This document shows positions 33,287 to 41,410 of a stretch of DNA of 64,000 nucleotides, piece by piece (position 1 is the stretch's first letter; each line of letters opens with the position of its first letter). A program made the position numbers and the translations under genes. This DNA is from Bacillota bacterium (lineage in GTDB: Bacteria > Bacillota > Clostridia > Christensenellales > Aristaeellaceae). The stretch lies in the NCBI GenBank assembly GCA_023404345.1, contig JAEYCB010000018.1, positions 21,649 through 85,648 of the forward strand, written 5' to 3'. The notes beneath the pieces are model-generated. The model was not told the DNA's origin. It searched no databases and saw only the letters and a list, made by a program, of their open reading frames with translations.

Positions 33287-35401
33287 TTAATAGTCGCCCC
33301 CTCCTACGGATTGAATAAAGGTTTTCACAAAACGCCGCATCACCACGCGGGTCAGGGCGTTGGGCGTCAGCGTGATCTCGTGCCATGTCCCGCGCTGGAT
33401 CCTACCGTCCTCATCGCGGCTCAGATAGGGCACGATGTCCACCTCGCCGCCGTCGATCGCGCTGGCCGGCACTGCGTTTCCGTCCACCTGCAGCGTGTAA
33501 GAGGACGCACTGCTGCCCCTGTAGATCCCGTGGATCATGTCGTGGGTGTGGTTGGGCAGGCTCACGCTGTGGCTGTGCGCGCTGATCGTCACGCTGTGGG
33601 TGTGACTGGGCAAGCTCACGGACATGGCTGGCAGGGTCACGGTATGCTTGTGGTCGTAACTGTGCCAGTGGCTCATGTAATGCGTGTGGCCGTTCAGCCC
33701 GTGCGTGTGGTTGGTGATCGTGTGGTAGTGGCTGCCGGCGCTGCCAGTGTCAGGGCTGGAGGTTCCAGTGGTTCCGCTGATGCTGATGTCCTTTGCGGAA
33801 TAGCTGTTCACGCCGCCCGTGTTCTTGCCAGGTTCGAAGCTGCTGCTGGTGCTGTGGGTGTGGCCCCAGGACAGGCTGTAGGAGTCGGAAAAGCTGTGGC
33901 TGTGGCTGTCCACGTCGTGGCTATGGCTGCCGGCGCTCGTGCATCCGGGCTGCTCATAGGCCGTGCTGCCGCTGGCTCCGCCCGTGTAGGTCAAGGAACC
34001 GTCTGCATTTGTGGCATAGCCCGTGTTGCCGGAGAAGTCGGCGGTCAGCGCCCTGCTCTCCGTTGACACCGTTCCGTTGCCGCCGCCTGCGCTGGTTACG
34101 CTTCCGCCGCCGCCCTCTGAGGACGTGGAGGTGGTGCCGCCGCCTGCGGCTGCGCCCTTCTCATAGCTGCGGAAGGCTTCAATGGAGATCCGCAGCAGCA
34201 CCTTGTTGATCCGGCGCATGTCGCTGTCCAGGTACAGCGGGAACTCGAAAGGGTTGTCCGGATCCGCATTGTCAGCAAACTGGTCTGCGGTCATGTTCGT
34301 GGCTCCCTGGCTGTATAGCTCCATGATGCCGGCGCGGTCGGCCAGGGCGTTGATCGCGCCGGTCACGTCGCGCTCGCTGTTGGCGATCGTCATGGTCACG
34401 CCATGGGGCGCGCCGTACAGGTCGCCCTTCTGTACGCTCTTCAGCCGCATGTCCAGCAGGATGTCGCCATGCTCGTGATCCATCACGCGGATCAGCGCGC
34501 CAGGCATAAACATGTCCCACGCCTTGCCGGTGTACCGGCTCAGATCCACGGCGGTGGCCGTGTAACTGATATAGGGGTTTTTCAGCTCTTCCAGCACCGC
34601 GCGGCCGCGCGCCAGAAGCGTCTGCGCGTCCTCAATCCGCTTGTCCGGATAGGCGGCTTCCTTCACGCCCCAGATGCTGATGGTGTCGGCGTCGATGTAG
34701 TCCCGCCCGCCGTTGACGCTGCCGATGTGCAGCTCGTTCACGCCCTCGCCGTACCCGATGGGGTACAGCCGCGTCACCAGCCCCGTGGCGTCCATGCCCT
34801 TCTGGATGTCGGTCATGTTGCGCATATAGGTCAGGCCGCAGCTGGGCGCGGTGGAGGACTTCACCAGGCTCACAGTCCACGGCGTCACATTCGTGTCAAA
34901 TATCCATGTATATTCGTCGGCGATGCAGCTGGCCACGCTGAAGAGGGCGGGCAGCAGGTGCACGCTCTCGAATTTGTATTCAAATTCATAGTGAAAATCA
35001 CACCGCCCCAGCACCCAGCGCTTCGGCTCATCCTGCCAGTCAAGCAGCCAGCGCAGAACGGCCTCCGTATCCACACCCGTGCCGCCGATCTGGTGGTAGC
35101 CGAAGATCAGCTTGTCCAGCATCGTGGCCTCCGCGCCCTCCAGCGTGAACATCCTTTCCTTTCCGCCGATCAGACTGGCGGCAGGTTCCTGGATGATCCT
35201 GTACAGCATCGGCGGGCGCGGTTCATCCGTGATCCGCACAAAGGCGTGCGCCTGGCAGTGCTGGATCTTCGGATCCTTCGCCGGCAGCGTGAAGGCTCCT
35301 GTGCTCAGCTCGTTATAATTCAGCTGGTACTGCACATCCTTGGCGTTTTCCAGCACGGCCTGCAATCGCATCTGCTGGTCGTACAGCTCCACAAAGCTCA
35401 T
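33287..35401 (-). CDS. Tail protein with Gp37-like N-terminus and His-rich region (prophage 2)
   Basis: 704 aa. The N-terminal 370 residues (FVELYDQQMRLQAVLENAKDV, RFVRITDEPRPPMLYRI) resemble siphovirus ReqiPepy6 Gp37-like tail-tip proteins that form the hub. Residues about 480-630 contain at least a dozen H-[ST]-H or H-x-H pairs (SHSHDVDSHSHSFSD, HTHGLNGHTHYMSHWHSYDH), which in other phage fibres bind metal along a trimer axis. The C-terminus is beta-rich. It takes the place of the Tal-type gene of prophage 1. It overlaps the Dit start by 4 bases. Confidence 0.75.
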   Translation of the reverse strand: MSFVELYDQQMRLQAVLENAKDVQYQLNYNELSTGAFTLPAKDPKIQHCQAHAFVRITDEPRPPMLYRIIQEPAASLIGGKERMFTLEGAEATMLDKLIFGYHQIGGTGVDTEAVLRWLLDWQDEPKRWVLGRCDFHYEFEYKFESVHLLPALFSVASCIADEYTWIFDTNVTPWTVSLVKSSTAPSCGLTYMRNMTDIQKGMDATGLVTRLYPIGYGEGVNELHIGSVNGGRDYIDADTISIWGVKEAAYPDKRIEDAQTLLARGRAVLEELKNPYISYTATAVDLSRYTGKAWDMFMPGALIRVMDHEHGDILLDMRLKSVQKGDLYGAPHGVTMTIANSERDVTGAINALADRAGIMELYSQGATNMTADQFADNADPDNPFEFPLYLDSDMRRINKVLLRISIEAFRSYEKGAAAGGGTTSTSSEGGGGSVTSAGGGNGTVSTESRALTADFSGNTGYATNADGSLTYTGGASGSTAYEQPGCTSAGSHSHDVDSHSHSFSDSYSLSWGHTHSTSSSFEPGKNTGGVNSYSAKDISISGTTGTSSPDTGSAGSHYHTITNHTHGLNGHTHYMSHWHSYDHKHTVTLPAMSVSLPSHTHSVTISAHSHSVSLPNHTHDMIHGIYRGSSASSYTLQVDGNAVPASAIDGGEVDIVPYLSRDEDGRIQRGTWHEITLTPNALTRVVMRRFVKTFIQSVGGGDY

Positions 35402-36210
35402 ACAGATCTTCCCCTCCCGGTCATCGTCACCTGCACAGCGCCGCCGCTGCCGTCATAGGTCAGGATCACCGTGGCAGCCACGCGGCCCATGCCGCGCAGG
35501 TAGTCGAACCGCGTGGCGTGGGGCATGGCGTCGATCACGCCGGCCTCCGTGTGGATCTCCGCGCCGATCGGCGGCTGCATCTGCAGCTGAAGGCTTGCGC
35601 CCGGCGCAACGCTGATCCCGCTGAGCTTCACCCTGCGCACGCCCACGCCCACGTTGCAGGCGATCAGGTTGGCACTGCCGGTGTTTTGAATCTCAAAGCT
35701 CACCGGCGCGCGCCGGTTCCCGCCTATGTCCAAAAGCAGAGCGCCGGACGCCTCCATGCTGGCCACGGCGCGGCTTTCGCGCACGTCCTCGGCATATGGC
35801 TGTATCAGAAAAGTCACGCTCAGCTCGCCTTCGTCCCATTGCGTTTCATCCCACACGATTTCATCCAGCACTTCGGCCATGTAGCGCTTTTCCGGATCCG
35901 CGTCAAAGATCATCGGACAGCGGCCTGCGCGCAGCCAGCTGGTGATCTCGTGCCACCGCTTCCACGCAGCCTGCTGGCTGGGCGGGCTGCTCATCGGGCA
36001 CAGCTTGCCGCTCACCTTCATGGGCAGGTATACGGGTTCATCGTCCTCGCTTTCCAGCCGGATCGTGCCGCTCATGCCGCCGATCGTGATGCCGGGATCC
36101 TCCTGCTGCGGGCTGGCCGGCCGCTGGGTGAAGATCCACACCATGCCGAAGTCCCTGTAACAGTGCTTCCCGTCAAAAGAAAAATTGACGGGCGGCAGGT
36201 AGCTCTGCAT
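35398..36210 (-). CDS. Distal tail protein, Dit-like (prophage 2)
   Basis: 270 aa from ATG 36210 behind AAGGAGG. It reads MQSYLPPVNFSFDGKHCYRD, then FTQRPASPQQEDPGITIGGM and LMPMKV-type strands, a typical Dit ring domain. The C-terminal domain has the GGNRRAPVSFEIQNTGSANL pattern. It connects the tail tube and tip. The Dit gene of prophage 1 (12378-13073) holds the same place but is clearly a different lineage. Confidence 0.82.
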   Translation of the reverse strand: MQSYLPPVNFSFDGKHCYRDFGMVWIFTQRPASPQQEDPGITIGGMSGTIRLESEDDEPVYLPMKVSGKLCPMSSPPSQQAAWKRWHEITSWLRAGRCPMIFDADPEKRYMAEVLDEIVWDETQWDEGELSVTFLIQPYAEDVRESRAVASMEASGALLLDIGGNRRAPVSFEIQNTGSANLIACNVGVGVRRVKLSGISVAPGASLQLQMQPPIGAEIHTEAGVIDAMPHATRFDYLRGMGRVAATVILTYDGSGGAVQVTMTGRGRSV

Positions 36211-36225
36211 AGTATCCCTCCTTAA

Positions 36226-36265
36226 AATGCGGCCATTTCCGCACATTCACGAAAATGGCCGCATT
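36226..36265 (-). terminator. 13-bp inverted repeat between tape measure and Dit genes (prophage 2)
   Basis: AATGCGGCCATTT (36226-36238) and AAATGGCCGCATT (36253-36265) form a perfect 13-bp stem with a 14-base loop. Read leftward it ends in TTTT and then the Dit ribosome binding site. It may be an attenuator or processing site, since the late transcript must continue past it. Confidence 0.6.
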
Positions 36266-36295
36266 ATCGTTTCTGTTTTCTGGCGCAGCTGCGGA

Positions 36296-36355
36296 CGGAT
36301 CAGCGCCCCATGGCTGCCGATCGCGCCCCAGCTGAAGATCTGTTCCCGAACATTA
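36296..36355 (-). repeat. 60-bp dispersed repeat, copy B, after the tape measure stop
   Basis: 57 of 60 bases identical to 25731-25790, same orientation. It starts in the TAATG that ends the tape measure gene and holds an 18-codon frame, MFGNRSSAGARSAAMGR plus stop. No ribosome binding site other than the stop/start overlap is visible. It is followed by the 13-bp inverted repeat at 36226-36265. Confidence 0.8.
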
Positions 36356-39300
36356 AGCAAAAACCACGCGCCCGCTGCGCCCGCTCACGGTGTGCGCGCT
36401 CCTGTTATACTGCGCCACGCTCACGCCCGGCTCCACGCTGCGGCCCAGCTCTTTGCCGTCCACTTCCAGGATCACGGTGCCCAGGCCTTCAGCCTTCATG
36501 GCCTGCGCCAGCGCCGTGTAGTCGATCGCCGCGCCCTGCGCCGCTGCCATCTGCGACCGGGGCATGCTGCTCTGCAGGGCGCTGTTCATGGTCTGCACGC
36601 TGCGCTTCACATCGCCCATGCGCGCACCCAGCCGCCTCGTGTAGCCTTCCATGCTCATATCCGCCAGATAGGCGAACTTGGTGGACGGGCTGCGGATGCC
36701 CAGCGTGGTCTTGGCGGCGTTATAGGCTGCCTGCGCCATGCTGCGCGCTGCGGAGCTCACACGGCTGGATCCGTTTTCGATGCCGTTGGCAATACCGTCA
36801 CAGATGGAGGTGCCGATGTATTCAAACTTGCTTGCTGCCCCGCTGGCGCTGAAGCCATAGCCGGCTATGCCCATTTCACTGTTGAAGGCCTGCGCACAGT
36901 AGTGGGCCGCGTTGTACGCCTTGCCCTGGAAACCGCTGGCGGCCTTCTCTTCGATGCCGTCCATGATGCCCTGCACGATCGCCTGGCCGTAGGTTTTCAG
37001 CTTCGTGGAGGTGCTCGCGCCCTCATCGATGCCGAACTCGCTGCGGAAGGTCGCCAGGGCGTTCTGGCTCACGTTGCTGATCTTCTGCTTCAGGTTCTCT
37101 TCATCGCCGGCGATGCCTTCCTGCATGCCGGTCATGATGTCCTTGCCGGCCTGCTTGGCTTCCTTGCTTTCATCGCTTTCGCCGCCAAAGCCGAAGATCG
37201 ACTTGATGGCGTCCCAGATCTTGCCGAAGATCTCTTTAACCTTCGTAACAACCGCATCGACTGCGCTGGTGAAGCCCTCCAGAAGGCCATCCAGGATGAA
37301 GCCTGCGGCGCTGGCTGCTTCCGTGGAGGGGCTGGCGATGCCAAACACGCCCAGGATAGCCTGCCAGATGCCACTGAAAACGGCCTTGATGCTTTCCAGC
37401 AGCGACGTGGCAGCGGTCTGCAGGCCGTTCACAAGGCCCTGCAGCAGATCGGTGCCCAGCTGCAGCCAGTCCACGCCCTTCAGCGCGTCGGTGATGGCGG
37501 ATACCACCTGCGGCAGCGCTGCAATCAGCGTCGGGATCGCACCCGTGATGCCGCTGATCAGGTTGGTCAGGATTGCCGTGCCCTGCGCCAGGATGTCAGG
37601 CAGGGAGGTGGTCAGCGTGTCGATGATCGTGGTGATGATCTGCGGCAGCTGCTCCGTCAGCGACGGGATCGCACCCGTGATGCCGCTGATCAGGTTGGTC
37701 AGGATCTCGTTTCCCTTGGCCAGGATGTCAGGCAGGGAGGTGGTCAGCGTGGTCACAATCGACGTCACGATCTGCGGCACAGCGGCGACCAGCGTGGGCA
37801 GCGCGGCGGTGATGCCGCTGACCAGACTGTTGATCACGTCCAGGCCGCTGTCGAGCAGGGACGGGAGCGCGGCCAGCAGGCCGGTCACGATCTGCAGCAC
37901 CATGTCGCTCGCGGACGTCATCAGGGTGGGCAGTGCGGCGGTGATGCCGCTGACAAGCCCGGCCAGCAGATCGGCCGCAGCCGCTGCCAGCGCCGGCGCA
38001 TTCGTGATCAGGAAGCCGGCGAGGCTTGTTACCAGCGACGTCGCCAGCCCCGTCAGCGGTTCCACGTTGGCCATCAGGCCGTCCAGCACGCTCTGCAGCA
38101 GGCTCATTGCGGTCGGCAGCAGCGTGTCCAGCAGGGCGGGCAGCGCCGTCGTGGCCGTGTTTGCAATCATCGTCATCACGTCGGTCACAAAGCCCATGTT
38201 TGCGCTCATCAGGGTGCTGAGCTGCTGGATGCCGTTCATCAGGTTGGTGCTGATCGTCTGGCCGATCAGCTGCACATCCTCTGGCTGGAAGCCGTCGCTG
38301 AGCGCCTGGGAGATCTCTGCCACCACATTGGTCGCGGTGGTGCGCGCCGTGTTGACCAGGGGCAGGAACTCGCCTTCCACCTGGCGCTTCACACCGGCCA
38401 GCGCTTCTTCAAAGGTGTTATACCTCACTTCGTTGATCTGGCCCAGGGCGTCCACGGCGGTCGCGCTCGTGTCCGTGATCCCGGCCAGGATCGGCAGCGC
38501 AGCCGCGCCCAAATCCTCGTATTGCGTACCAAACAGCGCTACCGCTGCTTGGTTGCGCGCCAGGGGAGCCTCAATGCTCATCAGCGCCGCCACCACCTGC
38601 TGGAAGGCGGCTTCAGCTGCGGGCCCGCCCTGCGCGATCGCGCTGGCCGTGGCCTCAGCGTCAAGCCCCAGCTGCTGGAATGCCTGCTTGGTGGTTTCGC
38701 TTCCGTCGATCGCGCGGATGGAGAATTCCTTCATGGCGTCGCCAACCTTGTCGATCTGGAAAACGCCGCCTTCCGCGCCGTTGATCAGGGTCTGCATCAT
38801 CTGCTCCGCGCTCAGGCCCATGGCCGCATAGTGCGGTGCATACTCGCTGATCACGTCCAGCAGGTCGCCGTTTTGGTTCGCACCATTCTGAGCGCCCACG
38901 GCGATTAGGTTATAGGCTTCTTCGGCGCTGATGCCAAATTTCTGCATCATGGCGGCAGCCGCGCGGCTGCTCTCCACCTGATCCATGCCGAAGGTATCCT
39001 GGAGCATGTAGCCGGCCTCCACGGCGTCCTTCAGGGCGTCGCCCATCAGGCCGGCGTTCTGCCGCACTGTGGCCAGGTCGGCGCTCACTTCCTCCAGGCT
39101 GCCGCCGAAGTTATCCCTGTACACCTGCTGAGCAATGCCGCCCAGCTCTTCCAGCTGCTCGCCGGTCGCGCCGGTCTGTGCGCCCAGCTGAGCCAGGCCG
39201 GCCGCACCCTCGCCGCTCAGCTCCCACATGTGGGTTGCGCCGGCTACAGCTGCAGCGCCAACGGCCGCCAGGGCAGCAGCGGCGGCTTCTGCACCGGCTA

Positions 39301-39763
39301 CCACCGCACCGCCCAGGGTGCTGCCCACGGCCTTCAGGGCGGTGCCCAGCCTGCCGCTGCTCCGGGTGGTGGTTTCCGTGGCGTCCTCGTACTTGCGCAG
39401 GGCGTTGTCGCACTCATCCAGGCTGTTTTCCAGCTTCAGCATCGTGACGGTGGTGTTGTTGATCTGCGTTTTTAGCTTTTCGCTTTCACGGCTGCCTTCG
39501 CCATACTTGGCGTTGCTCTTCTCCAGCATTTCCGTCAGGATCTTCAGGCGATCCTGCTGCAGGACATACTGTTCACTGAGGGCGCTTTGCTGGGCGCGCA
39601 GATCGTCGGCGCTCTCTCCCTGGGTTTTCATCCGGGTGGCGCACACGGCCAGGTCGCTGTTCAGCGTCTGCATCCGGCTGCTGATGTCACCCAGCTCTTT
39701 TTTGTACGCTGCTTCGCCATCCAGCCGGATCCTTGTTTTCAACTCTCGGGCCTTGCTGGGCAC
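36353..39763 (-). CDS. Tape measure protein (prophage 2)
   Basis: 1136 aa from GTG 39763 behind GGGAGGG. The N-terminal coiled coil is followed by a TP901-like core (NFGGSLEEVSADLATVRQNA, residues about 215-235) and hydrophobic segments. The region 550-830 has 44-residue repeats (PSLTEQLPQIITTIIDTLTT, SLPDILAQGTAILTNLISGI). Their DNA is nearly identical at 37533-37620 and 37665-37752. The C-terminus has LGIRSPSTKFAYLADMSMEG, the tape measure end motif also seen in prophage 1. At about 60 percent of the prophage 1 length, it predicts a shorter tail. Confidence 0.92.
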   Translation of the reverse strand: MPSKARELKTRIRLDGEAAYKKELGDISSRMQTLNSDLAVCATRMKTQGESADDLRAQQSALSEQYVLQQDRLKILTEMLEKSNAKYGEGSRESEKLKTQINNTTVTMLKLENSLDECDNALRKYEDATETTTRSSGRLGTALKAVGSTLGGAVVAGAEAAAAALAAVGAAAVAGATHMWELSGEGAAGLAQLGAQTGATGEQLEELGGIAQQVYRDNFGGSLEEVSADLATVRQNAGLMGDALKDAVEAGYMLQDTFGMDQVESSRAAAAMMQKFGISAEEAYNLIAVGAQNGANQNGDLLDVISEYAPHYAAMGLSAEQMMQTLINGAEGGVFQIDKVGDAMKEFSIRAIDGSETTKQAFQQLGLDAEATASAIAQGGPAAEAAFQQVVAALMSIEAPLARNQAAVALFGTQYEDLGAAALPILAGITDTSATAVDALGQINEVRYNTFEEALAGVKRQVEGEFLPLVNTARTTATNVVAEISQALSDGFQPEDVQLIGQTISTNLMNGIQQLSTLMSANMGFVTDVMTMIANTATTALPALLDTLLPTAMSLLQSVLDGLMANVEPLTGLATSLVTSLAGFLITNAPALAAAAADLLAGLVSGITAALPTLMTSASDMVLQIVTGLLAALPSLLDSGLDVINSLVSGITAALPTLVAAVPQIVTSIVTTLTTSLPDILAKGNEILTNLISGITGAIPSLTEQLPQIITTIIDTLTTSLPDILAQGTAILTNLISGITGAIPTLIAALPQVVSAITDALKGVDWLQLGTDLLQGLVNGLQTAATSLLESIKAVFSGIWQAILGVFGIASPSTEAASAAGFILDGLLEGFTSAVDAVVTKVKEIFGKIWDAIKSIFGFGGESDESKEAKQAGKDIMTGMQEGIAGDEENLKQKISNVSQNALATFRSEFGIDEGASTSTKLKTYGQAIVQGIMDGIEEKAASGFQGKAYNAAHYCAQAFNSEMGIAGYGFSASGAASKFEYIGTSICDGIANGIENGSSRVSSAARSMAQAAYNAAKTTLGIRSPSTKFAYLADMSMEGYTRRLGARMGDVKRSVQTMNSALQSSMPRSQMAAAQGAAIDYTALAQAMKAEGLGTVILEVDGKELGRSVEPGVSVAQYNRSAHTVSGRSGRVVFA

Positions 39764-39777
39764 CGTTTATCCCTCCC

Positions 39778-40367
39778 TTACGGCCTGGGCAGCCTCCTGA
39801 GCTGCGTGGAGCCGGTGGAGCGCTGCGCAGGCGCGGCGCTGGCGTTTTTCTCCGGCCCCAGCTGCTTTTGGAAGCGCCTGGCCATTTCTTTGTTGATGGT
39901 CATGATCGCCCTGGGGCTCATGCTCCAGAAGTCGCTCACGCTGATGCCCATATCCAAAGCCGTATATAGAAGCGCTGCCCATGGGAAGGCGTCATCCCCC
40001 TGGGCAGCGCTTGTCAGTTTTTTTCAGGTTTGGGCAGGGCTTCGTCGATTCCCTTGGTCAGGATCTCCTTCACGCCTTCTACATCCAGCAGGCTGAAGCG
40101 TTCCTCAAAGTCGGTAAAACTCATCTGCAGGCCGCCGACGCGGGCGGCGCTGTAAAACAGGGCATACAGGGCGCGCATCATGCCGGCGTGCCCTTCTGCA
40201 AAGATCTGCGGGGCAGACTTCGGGCAATGATATTCCGCATCATATACGGTTTCCACTTCACGGATGAAGCGGTTGTTGAATACCAGCTCATACTGCACGC
40301 CGTCCACAGTCATGTGCTTGATCGGCGCGCTCACATCCTTGGCCATGATCATGTTGTTTTCGCTCAT
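39778..40367 (-). CDS. Tail assembly chaperone -1 frameshift fusion (prophage 2)
   Basis: A -1 shift at the heptamer near 40017 joins the chaperone to a 79-residue extension ending at TAA 39778-39780. The extension LTSAAQGDDAFPWAALLYTA, then MGISVSDFWSMSPRAIMTINKEM, has the DFW-x-M-[ST]-P-x-x-[IL] motif typical of gpT-like chaperone domains. It has no start or ribosome site of its own and stops 15 bases before the tape measure start. The coordinates cover both frames from the ATG alternative start. Confidence 0.82.
39970..40023 (-). promoter_or_regulatory. Programmed -1 frameshift site: A-AAA-AAC plus 12-bp stem
   Basis: The zero-frame codons GAA AAA AAC TGA contain A-AAA-AAC (complement of 40017-40023), a canonical slippery heptamer ending right before the stop. 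Four bases later a perfect 12-bp stem begins: AAGCGCTGCCCA (complement of 40001-40012) with 39970-39981, around a 19-base loop. The frame reached by slipping back encodes the chaperone extension. Confidence 0.85.
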
Positions 40368-40391
40368 ATCAAAAAAATAGGCGCACAGCAA
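40014..40391 (-). CDS. Tail assembly chaperone, zero-frame protein (prophage 2)
   Basis: 125 aa from TTG 40391, or 117 aa from ATG 40367. The core is VQYELVFNNRFIREVETVYD, then AGMMRALYALFYSAARVGGLQMS and EERFSLLDVEGVKEIL, a gpG-like helical chaperone for tape measure assembly. The only good Shine-Dalgarno (AAAGGAGG, near 40398-40405) favours the TTG, which lies inside the loop region of a terminator hairpin. A fraction of ribosomes should shift at its last codons. Confidence 0.8.
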   Translation of the reverse strand: MLCAYFFDMSENNMIMAKDVSAPIKHMTVDGVQYELVFNNRFIREVETVYDAEYHCPKSAPQIFAEGHAGMMRALYALFYSAARVGGLQMSFTDFEERFSLLDVEGVKEILTKGIDEALPKPEKN

Positions 40392-40402
40392 AACTGTGCG
40401 CC
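40371..40402 (-). terminator. Intrinsic terminator after the major tail gene, overlapping the chaperone start (prophage 2)
   Basis: GGCGCACAG (40380-40388) and CTGTGCGCC (40394-40402) form a 9-bp stem with a 5-base loop. Read leftward it is followed by TAT7. The candidate TTG start of the chaperone sits at the loop and its Shine-Dalgarno overlaps the stem, so the hairpin may both reduce transcription and limit translation. Confidence 0.78.
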
Positions 40403-40425
40403 TCCTTTCCGCGCATTGCGCTCAA

Positions 40426-41055
40426 TTAGGTGGTTTTGGTGCCCTGGGCGGCCGCTGCTGCCTCGAAGGTGGGTTCATACACCTTCGTGTACCAGCTGTT
40501 TTTCACTTCGTCGCTGATGGCGGCGTCGCCGGTTTCGATCACAGCGCCCAGGCGGTTGTCGTACAGCCTGCGGTCAAACACGGCCTTGACCTTGTGATCC
40601 TGGTACTCGAACTTATCTTCGGCCGTCTTGCCTTCCACCTCGACCGATTCAAAGGTGCCCTTGTACAGCTGCCACCTTTCCTCGGTGCCATCGTCCAGCG
40701 TAAGGCCGAAGGCCACGGCCGCAGGTTTGGGATCCGCAGCGCCCAGGATCTCGACGCCGTTTTTGTCCTTCGTGCGGCCTTCCAGCTTGGCGCGGATGGC
40801 GGCACGCACCTTGTCCAGGCCAAACTCCACTTCGTAGCCGTCCAGCACGCGCTTGTTGCGCACCTTCTTATTGCTGGCGTAGCGGGTGCCCTCTTTGTAC
40901 TTGGGCGTGATCTTGATGTCGATGCTCATGCCCAGCAGCTCAAAGTCCTCATAAGTGGCGGGGGACTGGGGCGTGTCCTCGTTGATCATCTGCGCATAGA
41001 AAATATCCGCAGTACCGGAAAAATAGGGCTCGTTAGCGATGTTCACTTCACTCAT
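40426..41055 (-). CDS. Major tail protein, phi13 type (prophage 2)
   Basis: 209 aa from ATG 41055; the upstream ATG at 41061 is too close to the AAAGGAG site. It reads MSEVNIANEPYFSGTADIFY, with SIDIKITPKYKEGTRYASNK and KAVFDRRLYDNRLGAVIETG typical of tail tube proteins of this class. It polymerises into the tail tube. It is followed by the terminator at 40371-40402. Confidence 0.85.
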   Translation of the reverse strand: MSEVNIANEPYFSGTADIFYAQMINEDTPQSPATYEDFELLGMSIDIKITPKYKEGTRYASNKKVRNKRVLDGYEVEFGLDKVRAAIRAKLEGRTKDKNGVEILGAADPKPAAVAFGLTLDDGTEERWQLYKGTFESVEVEGKTAEDKFEYQDHKVKAVFDRRLYDNRLGAVIETGDAAISDEVKNSWYTKVYEPTFEAAAAAQGTKTT

Positions 41056-41069
41056 GGTCATTCACTCCT

Positions 41070-41405
41070 TTAATTTTCTTTCCGGATCCACCTGCAGCGG
41101 ATCGGCAGGTGGCGGTATCCGGTATCCTCTTCGTAGTCCTCCGGCCCGGCGTGGTCAATCTTCAGACCAGCGGCACGCAGCGCATCCTTCACGGCGTCCG
41201 GCTGTTCGATCAGCGGTTGCTTGGTGTAGATGTCCACCTGCATCAGGTATTCCGTGCGCAGCCTCTGGTTGCTGGCCTGGCGTACCGTGCGGCTGTCCAC
41301 TTCAAACCAGCTCACATAAACCCGCTCGTCTCCCCTTGCAGGCGGCCGGCTGATTTCATAGGGCAGAGGGGACAATGCGGCGTTGATAACCTCGTTTGCA
41401 GTCAT
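41070..41405 (-). CDS. Tail terminator/completion protein (prophage 2)
   Basis: 111 aa from ATG 41405. It reads MTANEVINAALSPLPYEISR, then ERVYVSWFEVDSRTVRQASN and MQVDIYTKQPLIEQPDAVKD, a fold pattern like the counterpart at 4397-4765. A longer frame upstream to 41486 is out-competed because it would overlap the gp10-like gene by 75 bases. Confidence 0.7.
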   Translation of the reverse strand: MTANEVINAALSPLPYEISRPPARGDERVYVSWFEVDSRTVRQASNQRLRTEYLMQVDIYTKQPLIEQPDAVKDALRAAGLKIDHAGPEDYEEDTGYRHLPIRCRWIRKEN

Positions 41406-41410
41406 AGGCG

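Noticed and set aside
36227..38908. 893-residue rightward frame opposite the tape measure gene
   Set aside because: Low-complexity His/Gly/Gln/Arg-rich product, opposite an evident tape measure protein; a shadow of repetitive coding DNA.
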